A stretch of 64,000 nt of DNA from Aromatoleum bremense (GCF_017894365.1 NZ_CP059467.1:2294001-2358000), one strand, 5' to 3'. Counted from the stretch's first letter, positions 55,153-64,000 are shown. Translations and numbers: made by a program. Notes: generated by a model from the letters alone, not told the origin.

Positions 55153-56295
55153 ATGCAAGCTTCCTGTCCGCGTTTGTCACGCCTCCGGTCGCGTCTGGCG
55201 CGGCGACTCGGCTTGAAGGCGCTGGCCGGCCTGGTGCTGGTCGGCTGCATGGCCCTCGCGTTCGGCGCCATCGCCGGCCACGTCGCGTTCGCGACCTGGA
55301 GTTTTCTCGTCGATGGGAAAGTGGTCGTGGCAACGACTTCCGCGGCCGTGTCGATGGTCGCATTCGCGCTGGCCTGGCGCGTCCTCGGGTGGCTGATTGC
55401 GCCGGCTGCCTGCCCCGACGGTGTTCGTCTGCCGCGCGAGGCGGCACGCTCCCTATATGCGATGATCGACCAGATGAGCCAGCGCTTCGGCGGGATCCCC
55501 GTCGACGCGGTGTGGATCGGCGGCGACATGAACGCGGCGATCCTGCAACGGCCGCGCTGGGGCTGGGTCGGACCGATCGAGACGCATCTGATCATCGGCC
55601 TGCCGCTGGCCCACAGCGTTTCGCGGCGCCAGTTCTGCGCGATTCTCGCTCACGAATTCGCCCATCTCGCATGCCAGCGGCAGCGGCTCGACGCATGGGG
55701 AGGGCACTTGCGCGCGTGGTGGTTCCGCGTGCTGGATCGCTGCATCGACGGTACTCCGCTGCTCGGGCGCGGGCTCGAATGGGGGTTTGCGGGCGATCTG
55801 CGCGACGCGCTGCGCCTGGCGCGCATCGAGGAGTTCGAAGCGGACGCGGTCGCCGCCCGCGTCGTCGGCGCCGGGCTGGTCGGCGAAGCCTTGGTCGAAG
55901 TGGCGCTGAAGGAGCGTTTTCTCAGCGAGGATTACTGGCGCAAGGTCATGGCGCAGAGCCGGCTGCAGCCGGAACCGTCGATTCGCCCGTACCGGGACAT
56001 GGGGCTCGGAATGATGGCGGGCTTCAGGCGGCCGATGCCGGGATCGCTCGATCTGAGGCGCTGGATGGCGGGTGACGAAGAGCATGTTCCGGTCGCCAGC
56101 TTTCACCCGACAGTCGCCGAGCGCTTGCGTGCGCTGCGCGTGCGCGCCGCGGTGTCGCACGGCGAGCGCATGTCGGTGGCGGACGCCTGCCTCGCCCCGC
56201 TGCTGCCGACGCTGGCGTGGGTCTTCGACCGCGCCTGGTGGGAGGACTCGCGCCTCGCGTGGCAGCGCTGTTACCAGCTGTCGCGGCCGGTTTGA
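55153..56295 (+). CDS. M48-family membrane metallopeptidase
   Basis: A 380-residue protein with two N-terminal membrane helices (about 24-48 and 60-85) and an M48 zinc site LAHEFAHLACQ (HExxH, about residues 172-182), with the third ligand in EEFEADAVAAR (about 238-248). ATG 55153 is chosen over ATG 55132 because a TATAGT -10-like element just upstream leaves little leader for the latter. The homologues include HtpX/Ste24-like quality-control peptidases. It is convergent with the btuF-like gene. Confidence 0.82.
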   Translation: MQASCPRLSRLRSRLARRLGLKALAGLVLVGCMALAFGAIAGHVAFATWSFLVDGKVVVATTSAAVSMVAFALAWRVLGWLIAPAACPDGVRLPREAARSLYAMIDQMSQRFGGIPVDAVWIGGDMNAAILQRPRWGWVGPIETHLIIGLPLAHSVSRRQFCAILAHEFAHLACQRQRLDAWGGHLRAWWFRVLDRCIDGTPLLGRGLEWGFAGDLRDALRLARIEEFEADAVAARVVGAGLVGEALVEVALKERFLSEDYWRKVMAQSRLQPEPSIRPYRDMGLGMMAGFRRPMPGSLDLRRWMAGDEEHVPVASFHPTVAERLRALRVRAAVSHGERMSVADACLAPLLPTLAWVFDRAWWEDSRLAWQRCYQLSRPV

Positions 56296-56305
56296 GTTGC
56301 GATGA

Positions 56306-57199
56306 TCAGCGCACTCCGCGTTTCGCGCGCGCCGCGTCGAGAAATTCGCACAGCTGCGCGGCGCCGTCGAGAATCCGCGGCGTGTGGCGCTGGATGAGTT
56401 CGGGCGGCACGAAGTAGAGGTTCCCGGCCCGGCTCGCCGACAGCCCCGGCCAGCGTTTCCATCGATCGAGCCATTCCGGGCGCGCCTCGCCCATGCCGCT
56501 GGCGACGATCGCTTCCGGATCGGCCGCGAGCACGCTTTCGATACCGATCGCCGGCGCAAGCTGCGCCAGCGTGCCGAACACGTTCCTGCCGCCGCACAGG
56601 CGTATGACGTCCGAAATCAGGTGCTCGTCGTTGATCGTCATCAGCGGATCGTCCCAGATCTGGTAGAACATCGGCACCGGCGGCCGCTTGCCGTAACGCC
56701 GCGCGAGCTCCGTCCTGCGGGCGCGAAAGGACTCCGCCGCGGCATGGCCGGCCTCGTCGCTGCCGGCGAGGCGGCCAAACGTCTCGAGGCTGCGCGCGAC
56801 GTCGTCGAGGCTGCGCGGTTCGTTGAGGAACACCGGGATCCCGAGCGCCGCGAGCTTGTCGAGATGCGCATCGCGATTGCCGCTGTGCCAGGCGATCACG
56901 AGGTCCGGCCGCAACGCCGCGATCGCCTCCATATCCACGTTGCTGTAACCGCCGACCCGTGGCAGCGCCTTCGCCGCGTCGGGGAAGTCGCTGTACGCGA
57001 CCACGCCGACGAGCCGCGCCCCGGCGCCCGCCGCGAACAGCAGTTCGGTGACGTGCGGCGCGAGGCTGACGATGCGACGTGCGGGCTGCGGCAGCTGCAC
57101 GCGGCGTCCGGTGTCGTCCTCGACGACGAGTTCCGCTCGCAGCGGAGCGGCGAACAGGAGGTAAAGGCAGAGCGCCGCGGCGAGGCGAAGCGGGGTCAT
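56306..57199 (-). CDS. btuF: Periplasmic cobalamin-binding protein BtuF
   Basis: A 297-residue precursor with a signal peptide (about 1-22, LLFAAPLRAE) and the two-lobed helical-backbone fold: RRIVSLAPHVTELLFAAG, then LRPDLVIAWHSGN (the B12-binding loop) and YQIWDDPLMTI. It delivers vitamin B12 or corrinoids to BtuCD, which are not encoded nearby. It is divergent from cobQ across 110 bases holding the palindrome TTATCG-G-CGATAA (57264-57276). No cobalamin riboswitch was recognised. Confidence 0.88.
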   Translation of the reverse strand: MTPLRLAAALCLYLLFAAPLRAELVVEDDTGRRVQLPQPARRIVSLAPHVTELLFAAGAGARLVGVVAYSDFPDAAKALPRVGGYSNVDMEAIAALRPDLVIAWHSGNRDAHLDKLAALGIPVFLNEPRSLDDVARSLETFGRLAGSDEAGHAAAESFRARRTELARRYGKRPPVPMFYQIWDDPLMTINDEHLISDVIRLCGGRNVFGTLAQLAPAIGIESVLAADPEAIVASGMGEARPEWLDRWKRWPGLSASRAGNLYFVPPELIQRHTPRILDGAAQLCEFLDAARAKRGVR

Positions 57200-57263
57200 C
57201 GGAGGTACCGTGAGGCCGGCGCCAGGCTCGAACAGCCTGGAAATCGTCGACGGGAAGCTTATC

Positions 57264-57276
57264 TTATCGGCGATAA
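57264..57276. promoter_or_regulatory. Palindrome in the btuF-cobQ divergent region
   Basis: TTATCG-G-CGATAA is a perfect 6-1-6 inverted repeat 34 bases before the cobQ start. It may be an operator or contain overlapping -10 hexamers for the two divergent genes. Confidence 0.45.
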
Positions 57277-57309
57277 TCCGCCGCTTTGAACGAAGCGGGA
57301 TTTTACGCG

Positions 57310-58779
57310 ATGCCGGATGCTGTTGCGCTGATGGTTCAGGGGACGACGTCGGACGCCGGGAAAAGCACGCTGGTCGCCGGCCTCGCCCGGGTGCTGTTTC
57401 GCCGCGGCGTGCGGATCGCGCCGTTCAAGCCGCAGAACATGGCGTTGAACTCGGCCGTGACTGTCGACGGCGGCGAGATCGGCCGCGCCCAGGCGCTGCA
57501 GGCGCTGGCCGCAGGGCTCGAGCCGCATAGCGATTTCAATCCGGTGCTGCTGAAGCCTTCGACCGACGTCGGCGCGCAGGTCGTCATCCACGGCCGGGTC
57601 GCTTTGAGCCTGTCGGCGCGCGACTACCATGCGTACAAGCCGACGGCGATGGCGGCGGTGATGGCGTCGTGGGATCGCCTCGTCACGGCCTATGAGTGCG
57701 TGCTCGTCGAAGGGGCCGGCAGTCCCGCGGAAATCAACCTGCGCGACCGCGACATCGCGAACATGGGGTTCGCGGAAGCCGCCGACGTGCCGGTGATCCT
57801 CGTCGCGGACATCGACCGCGGCGGAGTGTTCGCGCATCTGGTCGGCACGCTGGAACTGCTGTCGCCGTCCGAGCAGGCGCGCGTCAAGGGCTTCGTCATC
57901 AACCGCTTTCGCGGCGACATCGGGCTGCTGCAGCCGGGGCTCGACTGGCTCGAAGCGCGTACCGGCCGCCCGGTGCTGGGCGTGCTGCCGTACCTGCACG
58001 GGCTCTTTCTCGACGCCGAGGATGCGCTCGCCGACGCGCGCGCGGACAAGGGCGAGACGCGCCTCACGGTCGTCGCGCCGGTCTATCCGCGCATCTCGAA
58101 CCATACCGATCTCGACGCGCTGCGCCTGCACCCGCAAGTCGATTTCCGCTGGGTCGGACCGGGGCAGGCGATGCCGCCTGCGGACCTGATCGTGCTGCCC
58201 GGCTCGAAGAGCGTGCAGGCCGATCTCGCCTGGTTGCGCGCGCAGGGCTGGGACGCGGCGATCCGGCGCCATCTGCGCTATGGCGGCAAGCTCGTCGGGA
58301 TCTGCGGCGGTTTCCAGATGCTCGGTGCAACGCTGGCCGACCCGCTCGGGCTCGAAGGTGCGGCGACGACGGTCGCGGGCCTCGGCCTGCTCGACATGGA
58401 TACCGTGCTCGAAGTGGAAAAGCGGCTCGAGAATGCTCGCGGCACGCTGTCGTTGCCGGGCGGCGCGGCGGTATCCGGTTACGAGATCCACATGGGCGTG
58501 AGCCGCGGCCCGGCACTGGACCGCCCGGCGCTGCGTTTTGCCGATGGGCGCGGCGATGGCGCACTGTCGGGTGACGGCCAGATCCTCGGCACGTATCTGC
58601 ACGGTCTCTTCGACACCCCCGCCGCGCTGTCGGCGCTGCTCGCCTGGGCGGGCGCCGGTGAAGTCGAAGCCGTCGATCTCGCCGCACGGCGCGAAGCCGA
58701 CCTCGACCGGCTTGCCGACGCGATCGAGCGCCACCTCGACCTCGGCCGGCTGTTTCCCGCGGCGTGGTTCGGACGGTAA
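57310..58779 (+). CDS. cobQ: Cobyric acid synthase
   Basis: A 489-residue glutamine-dependent amidotransferase. An N-terminal dethiobiotin-synthetase-like ATP domain ([27 protein letters not shown]) is followed by a class I glutamine amidotransferase-like domain with the nucleophile in [15 protein letters not shown] (Cys, about residue 335) and His in GTYLHGLF. It amidates adenosylcobyrinic acid diamide. ATG 57310 is used; TTG 57286 is possible. Other cob genes are not in the window. Confidence 0.95.
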   Translation: MPDAVALMVQGTTSDAGKSTLVAGLARVLFRRGVRIAPFKPQNMALNSAVTVDGGEIGRAQALQALAAGLEPHSDFNPVLLKPSTDVGAQVVIHGRVALSLSARDYHAYKPTAMAAVMASWDRLVTAYECVLVEGAGSPAEINLRDRDIANMGFAEAADVPVILVADIDRGGVFAHLVGTLELLSPSEQARVKGFVINRFRGDIGLLQPGLDWLEARTGRPVLGVLPYLHGLFLDAEDALADARADKGETRLTVVAPVYPRISNHTDLDALRLHPQVDFRWVGPGQAMPPADLIVLPGSKSVQADLAWLRAQGWDAAIRRHLRYGGKLVGICGGFQMLGATLADPLGLEGAATTVAGLGLLDMDTVLEVEKRLENARGTLSLPGGAAVSGYEIHMGVSRGPALDRPALRFADGRGDGALSGDGQILGTYLHGLFDTPAALSALLAWAGAGEVEAVDLAARREADLDRLADAIERHLDLGRLFPAAWFGR

Positions 58780-58835
58780 CGCCTCCTGCAATCTTTACGA
58801 CTTTTTTACCCGGCCGCGCCTACGATGCGGCCGCT

Positions 58836-60362
58836 ATGAACGTCTTCGACCGCCTGGCGCGGGGGCACAGGCTCCTGGCCGGCCCGCGCCTCGCGCCCGG
58901 CACGCTGCGCACCTATTTCCCTGTCCTGAACACCCTCGGCGTGGTCGTGATGATATTCGGCCTGCTGATGAGCTTTCCGCTCGCAGTGTCGCTGTTTCTG
59001 CACGACGCCGCGACGGTGGCCTACGACGAGGCGATCCTGATCACTTTCGGGACGGGCCTGGCGCTGTGGACGGCGACACGAGGAAGCCGGCGCGACTTGC
59101 GCCCGCGCGACGGTTTCCTGCTGGTCGCCGTCACCTGGGCCGTGATGCCGGTATTCGGCAGCCTGCCGCTGATCTTCTACATGCCGGAACTCTCGTTCAC
59201 CGACGCGTATTTCGAGGCCGCGTCGGGGCTGTCCACGACGGGCGCGACGGTGCTCACCGGGCTCGACAAGCTGCCGGTCTCGATCAACCTGTGGCGGACC
59301 TTCCTGCACTGGGTCGGCGGCATGGGGGTGATCGTGCTGATGGTCGCGATCCTGCCGCTGCTCGGCATCGGCGGCCGCCAGGTGTTCAAGGCGGAGGCGC
59401 CGGGGCCGATGAAGGAATCGAGCCTCACGCCGCGCATTGCCGAGACCGCGAAAGGCTTATGGACCGTGTATACGTTGATCACGGTCGCGTGCGGGATCAG
59501 CCTGTGGATGGCCGGCATGGAGCCGTGGGAGTCGCTGATCCATGCGTTTTCGATCGTCGGCCTCGGCGGGTTTTCGAGCAAGGATGCGTCGCTCGGCCAT
59601 TTCAACAGCGTGCCGATCGAAATCGTCACGATCGTTTTCGCGCTGCTCGCCGCGTGCAACTACGGCACGCATTATCTTGCGCTGGCGCGCGGAAGCTTCC
59701 GGCCGTACGCGCAGGACCCGGAGATCCGCTGGTTTTTCGCCGTACAGATCATTGCGATCCTGTTCCTGACCGCGTACCTGACGTACTTCGGCGCGCACGA
59801 ACACATCTGGGCGACGCTGCGCTACGTCGCGTTCCATGTCGTCTCGATATCGACCGCGCTCGGCCTGGCGACCTACGATTACACGCTGTGGCCGATGTTC
59901 GCGCAGCTGCTGATCCTCTTTCTCGGCAGTTTCGCCCCGTGCTCGGGCTCGACCGGCGGCGGTATCAAGATGATCCGCGCGATCATTCTGTACCAACAGG
60001 TTTTTCGCGAGGTCGTGCGCTCGCTGCATCCGGCCGCGGTAAGGCCGGTGCGCGTCGGCAACGCGCTGGTGCCGGACCAGGTGTTGCATGCCGTGCTCGG
60101 TTTCAGCTTCATGTACATGGTCAGCATCGTGACGCTGACGCTGGTGCTGTCGGCGACCGGGCTCGAGATCATCACCGCGTTCTCCGCGGTCGTCGCTTGC
60201 ATCAACAACACCGGCCCCGGCCTCGGCGCTGTCGGCCCGGCGTCGAATTACCAGGGGCTTACCGACGTCCAGACGTGGGTGCTGTCGTTCACGATGATTC
60301 TTGGCCGCCTGGAAATCTTCACGCTGCTCGTGGTGCTGACTCCGACGTTCTGGCGGCGCTGA
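58836..60362 (+). CDS. trkH: Potassium uptake protein TrkH
   Basis: A 508-residue membrane protein with the SKT fold of four M1-P-M2 repeats. P-loop glycines are seen in SGLSTTGATVLTG, FSIVGLGGFSS, APCSGSTGGGIKM and CINNTGPGLGAVGP. N-terminal helices D1-D2 precede them. It imports K+ together with cytosolic TrkA, whose gene is not here. It converges with the kdpE gene (ten-base gap). Confidence 0.95.
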   Translation: MNVFDRLARGHRLLAGPRLAPGTLRTYFPVLNTLGVVVMIFGLLMSFPLAVSLFLHDAATVAYDEAILITFGTGLALWTATRGSRRDLRPRDGFLLVAVTWAVMPVFGSLPLIFYMPELSFTDAYFEAASGLSTTGATVLTGLDKLPVSINLWRTFLHWVGGMGVIVLMVAILPLLGIGGRQVFKAEAPGPMKESSLTPRIAETAKGLWTVYTLITVACGISLWMAGMEPWESLIHAFSIVGLGGFSSKDASLGHFNSVPIEIVTIVFALLAACNYGTHYLALARGSFRPYAQDPEIRWFFAVQIIAILFLTAYLTYFGAHEHIWATLRYVAFHVVSISTALGLATYDYTLWPMFAQLLILFLGSFAPCSGSTGGGIKMIRAIILYQQVFREVVRSLHPAAVRPVRVGNALVPDQVLHAVLGFSFMYMVSIVTLTLVLSATGLEIITAFSAVVACINNTGPGLGAVGPASNYQGLTDVQTWVLSFTMILGRLEIFTLLVVLTPTFWRR

Positions 60363-60372
60363 AGCGGCGCGC

Positions 60373-61074
60373 TTACAGCGCAAGCCGGTAGCCGACCCCC
60401 GACTCGGTCAGGATGTGCGACGGGAAAGCCGGGTTCGGTTCGAGCTTGCGGCGCAGACCGGCCATGTATACCCGCAGGTAATGCGTGTGTTCGACGTGTG
60501 CCGGGCCCCAGATCTGCGCGAGCAGCTGGCGGTGCGTCAGTACGCGGCCGGCGTTCGCGATCAGATGACCGAGCAGCTTGTATTCGATCGGTGTCAGATG
60601 GACCGGCTCGCCGGCCCGCGTCACGGTGCGCCGCGTCGGGTCGACGACGATGTCGCCAAAGCTCACGACGGCCGGGCCGTCCGGCTGGGGCCGCAGCGCC
60701 CGGCGCAGCAGGGCGCGCACGCGGGCGAGCAGCTCGGCCACGCCAAAAGGCTTGGTCAGGTAATCGTCGGCCCCGGCGTCGAGTGCCGCGACCTTGTCGG
60801 CTTCGTCGTCGCGCGCCGACAGCACGAGGACCGGCACTGCGGACCACGCGCGCAACCGGGCGATCAGTTCGCCGCCGTCGCCGTCAGGCAGGCCGAGATC
60901 GACGATCAGCAGGTCCGGTTTGCGCGAACCGGCTTCGATCAGGCCGCGGGCGGCATTCGCGGCTTCCACGACCTGGCAGTGCTCGGATTCGAGCGCCGCA
61001 CGCAAGAAGCGCCGGATGTGGGGTTCGTCCTCGATGATGACGACGATCGGAGCAGGGCTGCGCGAATCGGTCAT
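60373..61074 (-). CDS. kdpE: KdpE-like response regulator
   Basis: A 233-residue OmpR/PhoB-type regulator: receiver domain with DLGLPDG (phospho-acceptor Asp near residue 57) and K in LTKPFG, then winged helix (PIEYKLLGHLIANAGRVLTHRQLL, then HTHYLRVYMAGLRRKLE). It overlaps the sensor kinase stop by four bases. The kdpFABC genes it usually controls are absent from the window. Confidence 0.92.
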   Translation of the reverse strand: MTDSRSPAPIVVIIEDEPHIRRFLRAALESEHCQVVEAANAARGLIEAGSRKPDLLIVDLGLPDGDGGELIARLRAWSAVPVLVLSARDDEADKVAALDAGADDYLTKPFGVAELLARVRALLRRALRPQPDGPAVVSFGDIVVDPTRRTVTRAGEPVHLTPIEYKLLGHLIANAGRVLTHRQLLAQIWGPAHVEHTHYLRVYMAGLRRKLEPNPAFPSHILTESGVGYRLAL

Positions 61075-62600
61075 GAGTCGGCTTGCGGTAACGCGGGCGG
61101 CTCGCCCCGGGGAAGTTCGAGGACGAAGCGTGCTCCACCGGTTATCGCGTTTTCCGCGCGCACGGTGCCGCCATGGGCCTCGATGATCGCCTCGACGATC
61201 GCGAGCCCGAGGCCGATTCCCGGCATCGCCGATTCCGTCTGCCCGCGGCTGAACTTCGCGAACAGCTCCTGGGTGCGTCCGGGCGGCAGTCCCGGGCCGT
61301 CGTCGGCGACAACGACCTGGATTGCTTCATCGAGCGCCCGCGCACGGATTTCGATGGAGCCGCCGCCCGGCGTGTACTTGGCGGCATTTTCGAGCAGATT
61401 GCAGAACACCCGTTCCATCAGCACTGCGTCGATCTGCATCAGCGGAAGGTCGGTCGGCAGATCGAGCCGCAGGCGGTGGCCGGCGAGCTGCCGCGCGCGC
61501 GCCTGGAGGCTCGCACCGACGACGTCCTCGAGCGGCTGCCATTCGCGTTGCAGCCGGACTTTGCCGGACTGCAGGCGAGCCATGTCGAGCAGGTTCCCGA
61601 CGAGCGCGCTGGTGCGCAGTGCCTCTTCGCGGATCCCCTGGGCGAGTTCGGCCTGCGCGGCCGGCAGCGGCGGGCCGGCGAGCGGCAACGCGTCCGCGAG
61701 TCCTACCAGCGCGGTCAGGGGCGTGCGCAGATCGTGCGACAGGGCGCCGAGCAGCGAATTGCGCAGCCGCTCGGACGCCATCTCGATCTGCGTTTCCTGC
61801 GCGATGGCGATGTAATGGACGCGCTCGAGTGCGATCGCGATCAGCGCGGCGAAGGTCTCGAGCAGGCGAAGCTGCCCGGCGGACAACGCGTCGGACTTGT
61901 CGCCGGCTTCGACCGCCAGGACGCCGCGCACCTGCATCGGTCCGCGAAGCGGAACGAGCACCATGTCGCCGGATGCAGGGGCAGCTGCATGCGGACCATG
62001 CGGGTCGGCGATCACTTGGCGCGCGCGTTCGACCAGCGCCTCGTCGCACGGCTCGTCGTCGGCCCCTGCGAATCGCCCGCCGCCTTGCGGCAGAAGCAGC
62101 CTTGCACGGGCCCCGAACCCGTCGCGCAGATAGCGCGCCGTGATGTCCGCGATCTGCGCCGCGGTCAGCGCGGCCGACAGCTCGCCGCCCATTTCGCAAA
62201 GGGCCTGCGTGTGCCGTTCACGAAGCTGCGCGGCGTCACGCTGCAGCTTCAACTTCGTCGCGAGCTCCGCGGTGATCAGCGCCACCGCGAGCAGCACTGC
62301 GAAGGTCAGCAGGTACTGCAGATCGCCGACCGCGAACGTGAGATGCGGTGCGACGAAGAAGAAGTCGAACAGCGCGACGGACAGGAAGGCTGCGAAAACC
62401 GCCGGCCCGCGCCCGAACCGTGCCGCGGAGAACAGCACCGCGAGCGGGAACAGCATGACGATGTTGACTGGATCGAGGTGGCCGAGCGCCGCCGTGCTGA
62501 ACAAGGCCACCGCACCGACCGCGAGGCCTGCCATCGCATACATTCGCCAACCCGGCCGGATCCCGTGCGGCGTGAACATGTTCTGGACGGAATCGGTCAT
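61071..62600 (-). CDS. KdpD-like sensor kinase lacking the N-terminal KdpD/Usp domains
   Basis: A 509-residue histidine kinase consisting of the C-terminal half of KdpD: four short membrane helices (DUF4118, about 20-110, with LFDFFFVAPHLTFAV), a GAF domain (about 140-270), HisKA with SHDLRTPLTAL (about 293-303) and HATPase_c with NLLENAAKYTPGGG, DDGPGLP and GIGLGLAIVEAI. Full KdpD has about 370 extra N-terminal residues (Walker-type ATP site and universal-stress domain). None are encoded upstream, where the start at 62600 is followed by a 61-base gap to the next gene. Confidence 0.88.
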   Translation of the reverse strand: MTDSVQNMFTPHGIRPGWRMYAMAGLAVGAVALFSTAALGHLDPVNIVMLFPLAVLFSAARFGRGPAVFAAFLSVALFDFFFVAPHLTFAVGDLQYLLTFAVLLAVALITAELATKLKLQRDAAQLRERHTQALCEMGGELSAALTAAQIADITARYLRDGFGARARLLLPQGGGRFAGADDEPCDEALVERARQVIADPHGPHAAAPASGDMVLVPLRGPMQVRGVLAVEAGDKSDALSAGQLRLLETFAALIAIALERVHYIAIAQETQIEMASERLRNSLLGALSHDLRTPLTALVGLADALPLAGPPLPAAQAELAQGIREEALRTSALVGNLLDMARLQSGKVRLQREWQPLEDVVGASLQARARQLAGHRLRLDLPTDLPLMQIDAVLMERVFCNLLENAAKYTPGGGSIEIRARALDEAIQVVVADDGPGLPPGRTQELFAKFSRGQTESAMPGIGLGLAIVEAIIEAHGGTVRAENAITGGARFVLELPRGEPPALPQADS

Positions 62601-62661
62601 GGGTGGACTTTAACCCGGGTTGCCGCCCTTGCATCCCGGACGAGGCCGCCGTCCGGCTGGA

Positions 62662-63444
62662 TCAGCGGCCGGTGAAGCGCGGCGGGCGCTTGGCGAAGAA
62701 CGCTTCGAGCCCTTCGCGGTAGTCCGTGGTGTCGAGGAAGGCGAAGGCGGCGCGCTTCTCGTCCGCGCTGAGCGGCTCGTCCCGCATCAGCCGGTGCACC
62801 CACTGCTTGTGCCAGCGCGCCACCAGCGGCGCCCCCGCGGCGATGCGGGCGGCGCTCGCCTGCGCTTCGTCGATCACTTTCTCGTCGTCGACGATCCGCG
62901 TCAGCAGGCCTTTCTGCAGCGCTTCACGCGCGCTCAGGATGCGGCCTTCGAGCAGGATCTCAAGCAGCACCGCCGGCCCGACGAGCTCGAGCAGCCCCGC
63001 CATCTCGCCCGGATACATCGAGAAGCCGAGGCGGTTGATCGGTGCGCCGAAGCGCGCGGATTCGCCGGCGATGCGCAGGTCGCAGCAACCCGCGATCTCG
63101 AGGCCGCCGCCGACGCACGCGCCCTGGATCGCCGCAACGGTTGGAACCGGACATGCACGGATCGCGTCGAGCGCGGCCGCGACGAGTTCGTCGTGGTAGT
63201 GCAGCGCGTCCTCGACAGTCGCGCGCACGGTGAGGAATTCCTCGATGTCGCCGCCCGCCGCGAAGGCCTTGTCGCCGTCGCCGCGCAGGATCACGCAGCG
63301 CAGCCCGTCGTCGGCCGCGATCCGTTCGAACGTTTCGTGCAGCGCGATCCACATCGCCGAATCGATCGCGTTGAGCTTGCCAGGGTTCGACAACACGAGG
63401 GTCGCGATACCGTCGCCGGACGAAAAAACGATCCGGCCTTTCAT
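62662..63444 (-). CDS. Enoyl-CoA hydratase/isomerase family protein
   Basis: A 260-residue crotonase-fold protein with oxyanion-hole segments KAFAAGGDIEEFL (about 59-71) and GACVGGGLEIAGCCDLRIA (about 104-122). The usual second catalytic Glu region reads NRLGFSMYPGEMAGLLEL. It probably acts on a short-chain enoyl-CoA. It is divergent from the DUF485 gene across a 229-base AT-rich region. Confidence 0.87.
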   Translation of the reverse strand: MKGRIVFSSGDGIATLVLSNPGKLNAIDSAMWIALHETFERIAADDGLRCVILRGDGDKAFAAGGDIEEFLTVRATVEDALHYHDELVAAALDAIRACPVPTVAAIQGACVGGGLEIAGCCDLRIAGESARFGAPINRLGFSMYPGEMAGLLELVGPAVLLEILLEGRILSAREALQKGLLTRIVDDEKVIDEAQASAARIAAGAPLVARWHKQWVHRLMRDEPLSADEKRAAFAFLDTTDYREGLEAFFAKRPPRFTGR

Positions 63445-63530
63445 CGCGCGGTGCCGTGGGTAGTCTTCAACATGCTGTTTTCGCTTGTATTTTATGTAAT
63501 AAAAATTCTTTTTTGCGTTACAAAAAAACT

Positions 63531-63550
63531 TCCATACTCAACAGTATGGA
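63531..63550. promoter_or_regulatory. Operator-like inverted repeat upstream of DUF485-actP
   Basis: TCCATACT-CAAC-AGTATGGA is a perfect 8-4-8 repeat in an AT-rich divergent region (63445-63673) between the enoyl-CoA hydratase and DUF485 genes. It could be a regulator site or a transcript hairpin; no T-run follows. Confidence 0.55.
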
Positions 63551-63673
63551 GGGATTTAAATGATATATCATCCGCCCCATGTCACGACCGCATCAGACGG
63601 TCGGGCGGAAAAATGAAGGGGAAGGTGGGGGCAGCCGTGTTTTCGTTGCTTTCTTACTTTGGGAGAGGTGAAG

Positions 63674-63994
63674 GTGTCCAGTTCCATGTATGCGCATATC
63701 AGGCGCAATCCGCGTTTCGCGGAACTCGTTTCGAAGCGCACGCGCTTTGCGACGATCCTGTCGGCCATCGTGCTGACGATCTTCTACGGCTTCGTGCTGC
63801 TCGTGGCGTTCGCGCCCGATCTGATCGGCTCGCGCCTGTCCGGTACCAGCAACCTGACGTTCGGCGTCGCTGCCGGTCTGTTCCAGTTCATCTTCTTCTG
63901 GGTGCTGACCTTGGTCTACGTGCGCCGTGCGAACGGCGAGTTCGATGACATCAACAATGAAATCGTGCGTGCCGCATGGAAGGATGAAAAATGA
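63674..63994 (+). CDS. DUF485 membrane protein
   Basis: A 106-residue protein with two transmembrane helices (about 29-52 and 65-86), preceded by the DUF485 motif NPRFAELVSKRTRFA. GTG 63674 has GGAGAGG five bases upstream; ATG 63686 is the alternative. DUF485 proteins are encoded directly before acetate/solute permeases (ActP, SSS family). Its stop overlaps an ATG at 63991, which fits that arrangement. Confidence 0.88.
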   Translation: MSSSMYAHIRRNPRFAELVSKRTRFATILSAIVLTIFYGFVLLVAFAPDLIGSRLSGTSNLTFGVAAGLFQFIFFWVLTLVYVRRANGEFDDINNEIVRAAWKDEK

Positions 63995-64000
63995 GGAAAT
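63991..64000 (+). CDS. Start of a further gene, probably actP-type permease (partial)
   Basis: ATG AGG AAA begins at 63991, overlapping the DUF485 TGA by four bases. Only three codons are in the window; identity is inferred from the usual DUF485-actP pairing. Confidence 0.4.

Noticed and set aside
57200..57309. Cobalamin riboswitch before btuF or cobQ
   Set aside because: The gap is only 110 bases and contains no B12-box-like sequence or extended folding pattern.
1..64000. tRNA/rRNA genes and CRISPR arrays
   Set aside because: No cloverleaf-like intergenic sequence, rRNA stretch or regularly spaced repeats were seen in any gap.

Overview
The window is a GC-rich (roughly two-thirds G+C), densely coded stretch of a betaproteobacterial chromosome. 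The best guess is the Aromatoleum/Azoarcus/Thauera group (Rhodocyclales). The reasons are a phenylglyoxylate dehydrogenase (padEFGHI-type) cluster, PHA synthase, a LiuR-controlled acyl-CoA catabolic operon, NAD-dependent GDH of the very large type, RquA and many ordinary betaproteobacterial housekeeping genes. No rRNA, tRNA, CRISPR array or intact insertion sequence was seen. The taxonomic call is inference from gene content.

Layout. 1-15.9 kb is mostly housekeeping and amino-acid/nitrogen metabolism: an arginase-ornithine aminotransferase fusion running off the left edge, ubiB, argS, a SPOR-domain protein, dsbA, a 1605-residue NAD-glutamate dehydrogenase, kup, alanine dehydrogenase and a signal-less BtuF-like protein. 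15.9-19.3 kb holds a PIN-domain protein, class I PHA synthase and an MBL-fold hydrolase. 19.5-24.9 kb is a MerR-type regulator (LiuR-like), a perfect palindromic operator and a five-gene operon: hotdog thioesterase, GNAT-carbonic anhydrase fusion, thiolase, acyl-CoA dehydrogenase and LiuC-like hydratase. 25.0-27.7 kb has two overlapping DUF1289 genes, an MBL-fold hydrolase, rapZ and a NusG-domain-II protein.

27.9-38.4 kb looks like an inserted catabolic block. It contains a chemoreceptor, then padI-H-G-F-E (five-subunit phenylglyoxylate:acceptor oxidoreductase, read leftward from padE to padI), padD (membrane anchor of phenylacetyl-CoA:acceptor oxidoreductase) and a tiny padC 3' remnant. padB and the rest of padC are absent. 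A 0.5-kb AT-richer divergent region with two matching operator-like inverted repeats follows, then a rearranged NDP-forming acyl-CoA synthetase homologue. A Gx-transporter gene, the expected neighbour of the NusG-II gene, lies on the far side. This supports insertion of the block between the two.

38.6-44.4 kb holds the Gx transporter, an AcuI/YhdH reductase, an AhpD-like protein, ruvC (detached from yebC and ruvAB), an autotransporter GDSL esterase and a fatty-acid-hydroxylase-type membrane protein. 44.4-49.3 kb is the most notable unit: a sigma-54 activator divergent from a four-gene operon encoding a CuA subunit II, a heme-copper subunit I in which the cross-linked active-site tyrosine position is Asn, a SCO/SenC protein and a membrane protein. 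This matches the norSY-senC-orf1 (sNOR) arrangement. The promoter has a correctly spaced -24/-12 element, upstream repeats and an FNR- or IHF-like box.

49.3-64 kb is an EamA transporter, yebC, a SLOG-like protein, a ComEA-like protein, rquA (rhodoquinone biosynthesis), an RhlE-type helicase, an M48 peptidase, btuF/cobQ, trkH with convergent kdpE and an N-terminally truncated kdpD, an enoyl-CoA hydratase, and a DUF485 gene that probably begins an acetate permease operon. Taken together, RquA, the sNOR-like operon and the phenylglyoxylate enzyme suggest a facultative anaerobe using aromatic and amino-acid carbon with nitrogen oxides or fumarate-type electron flow.
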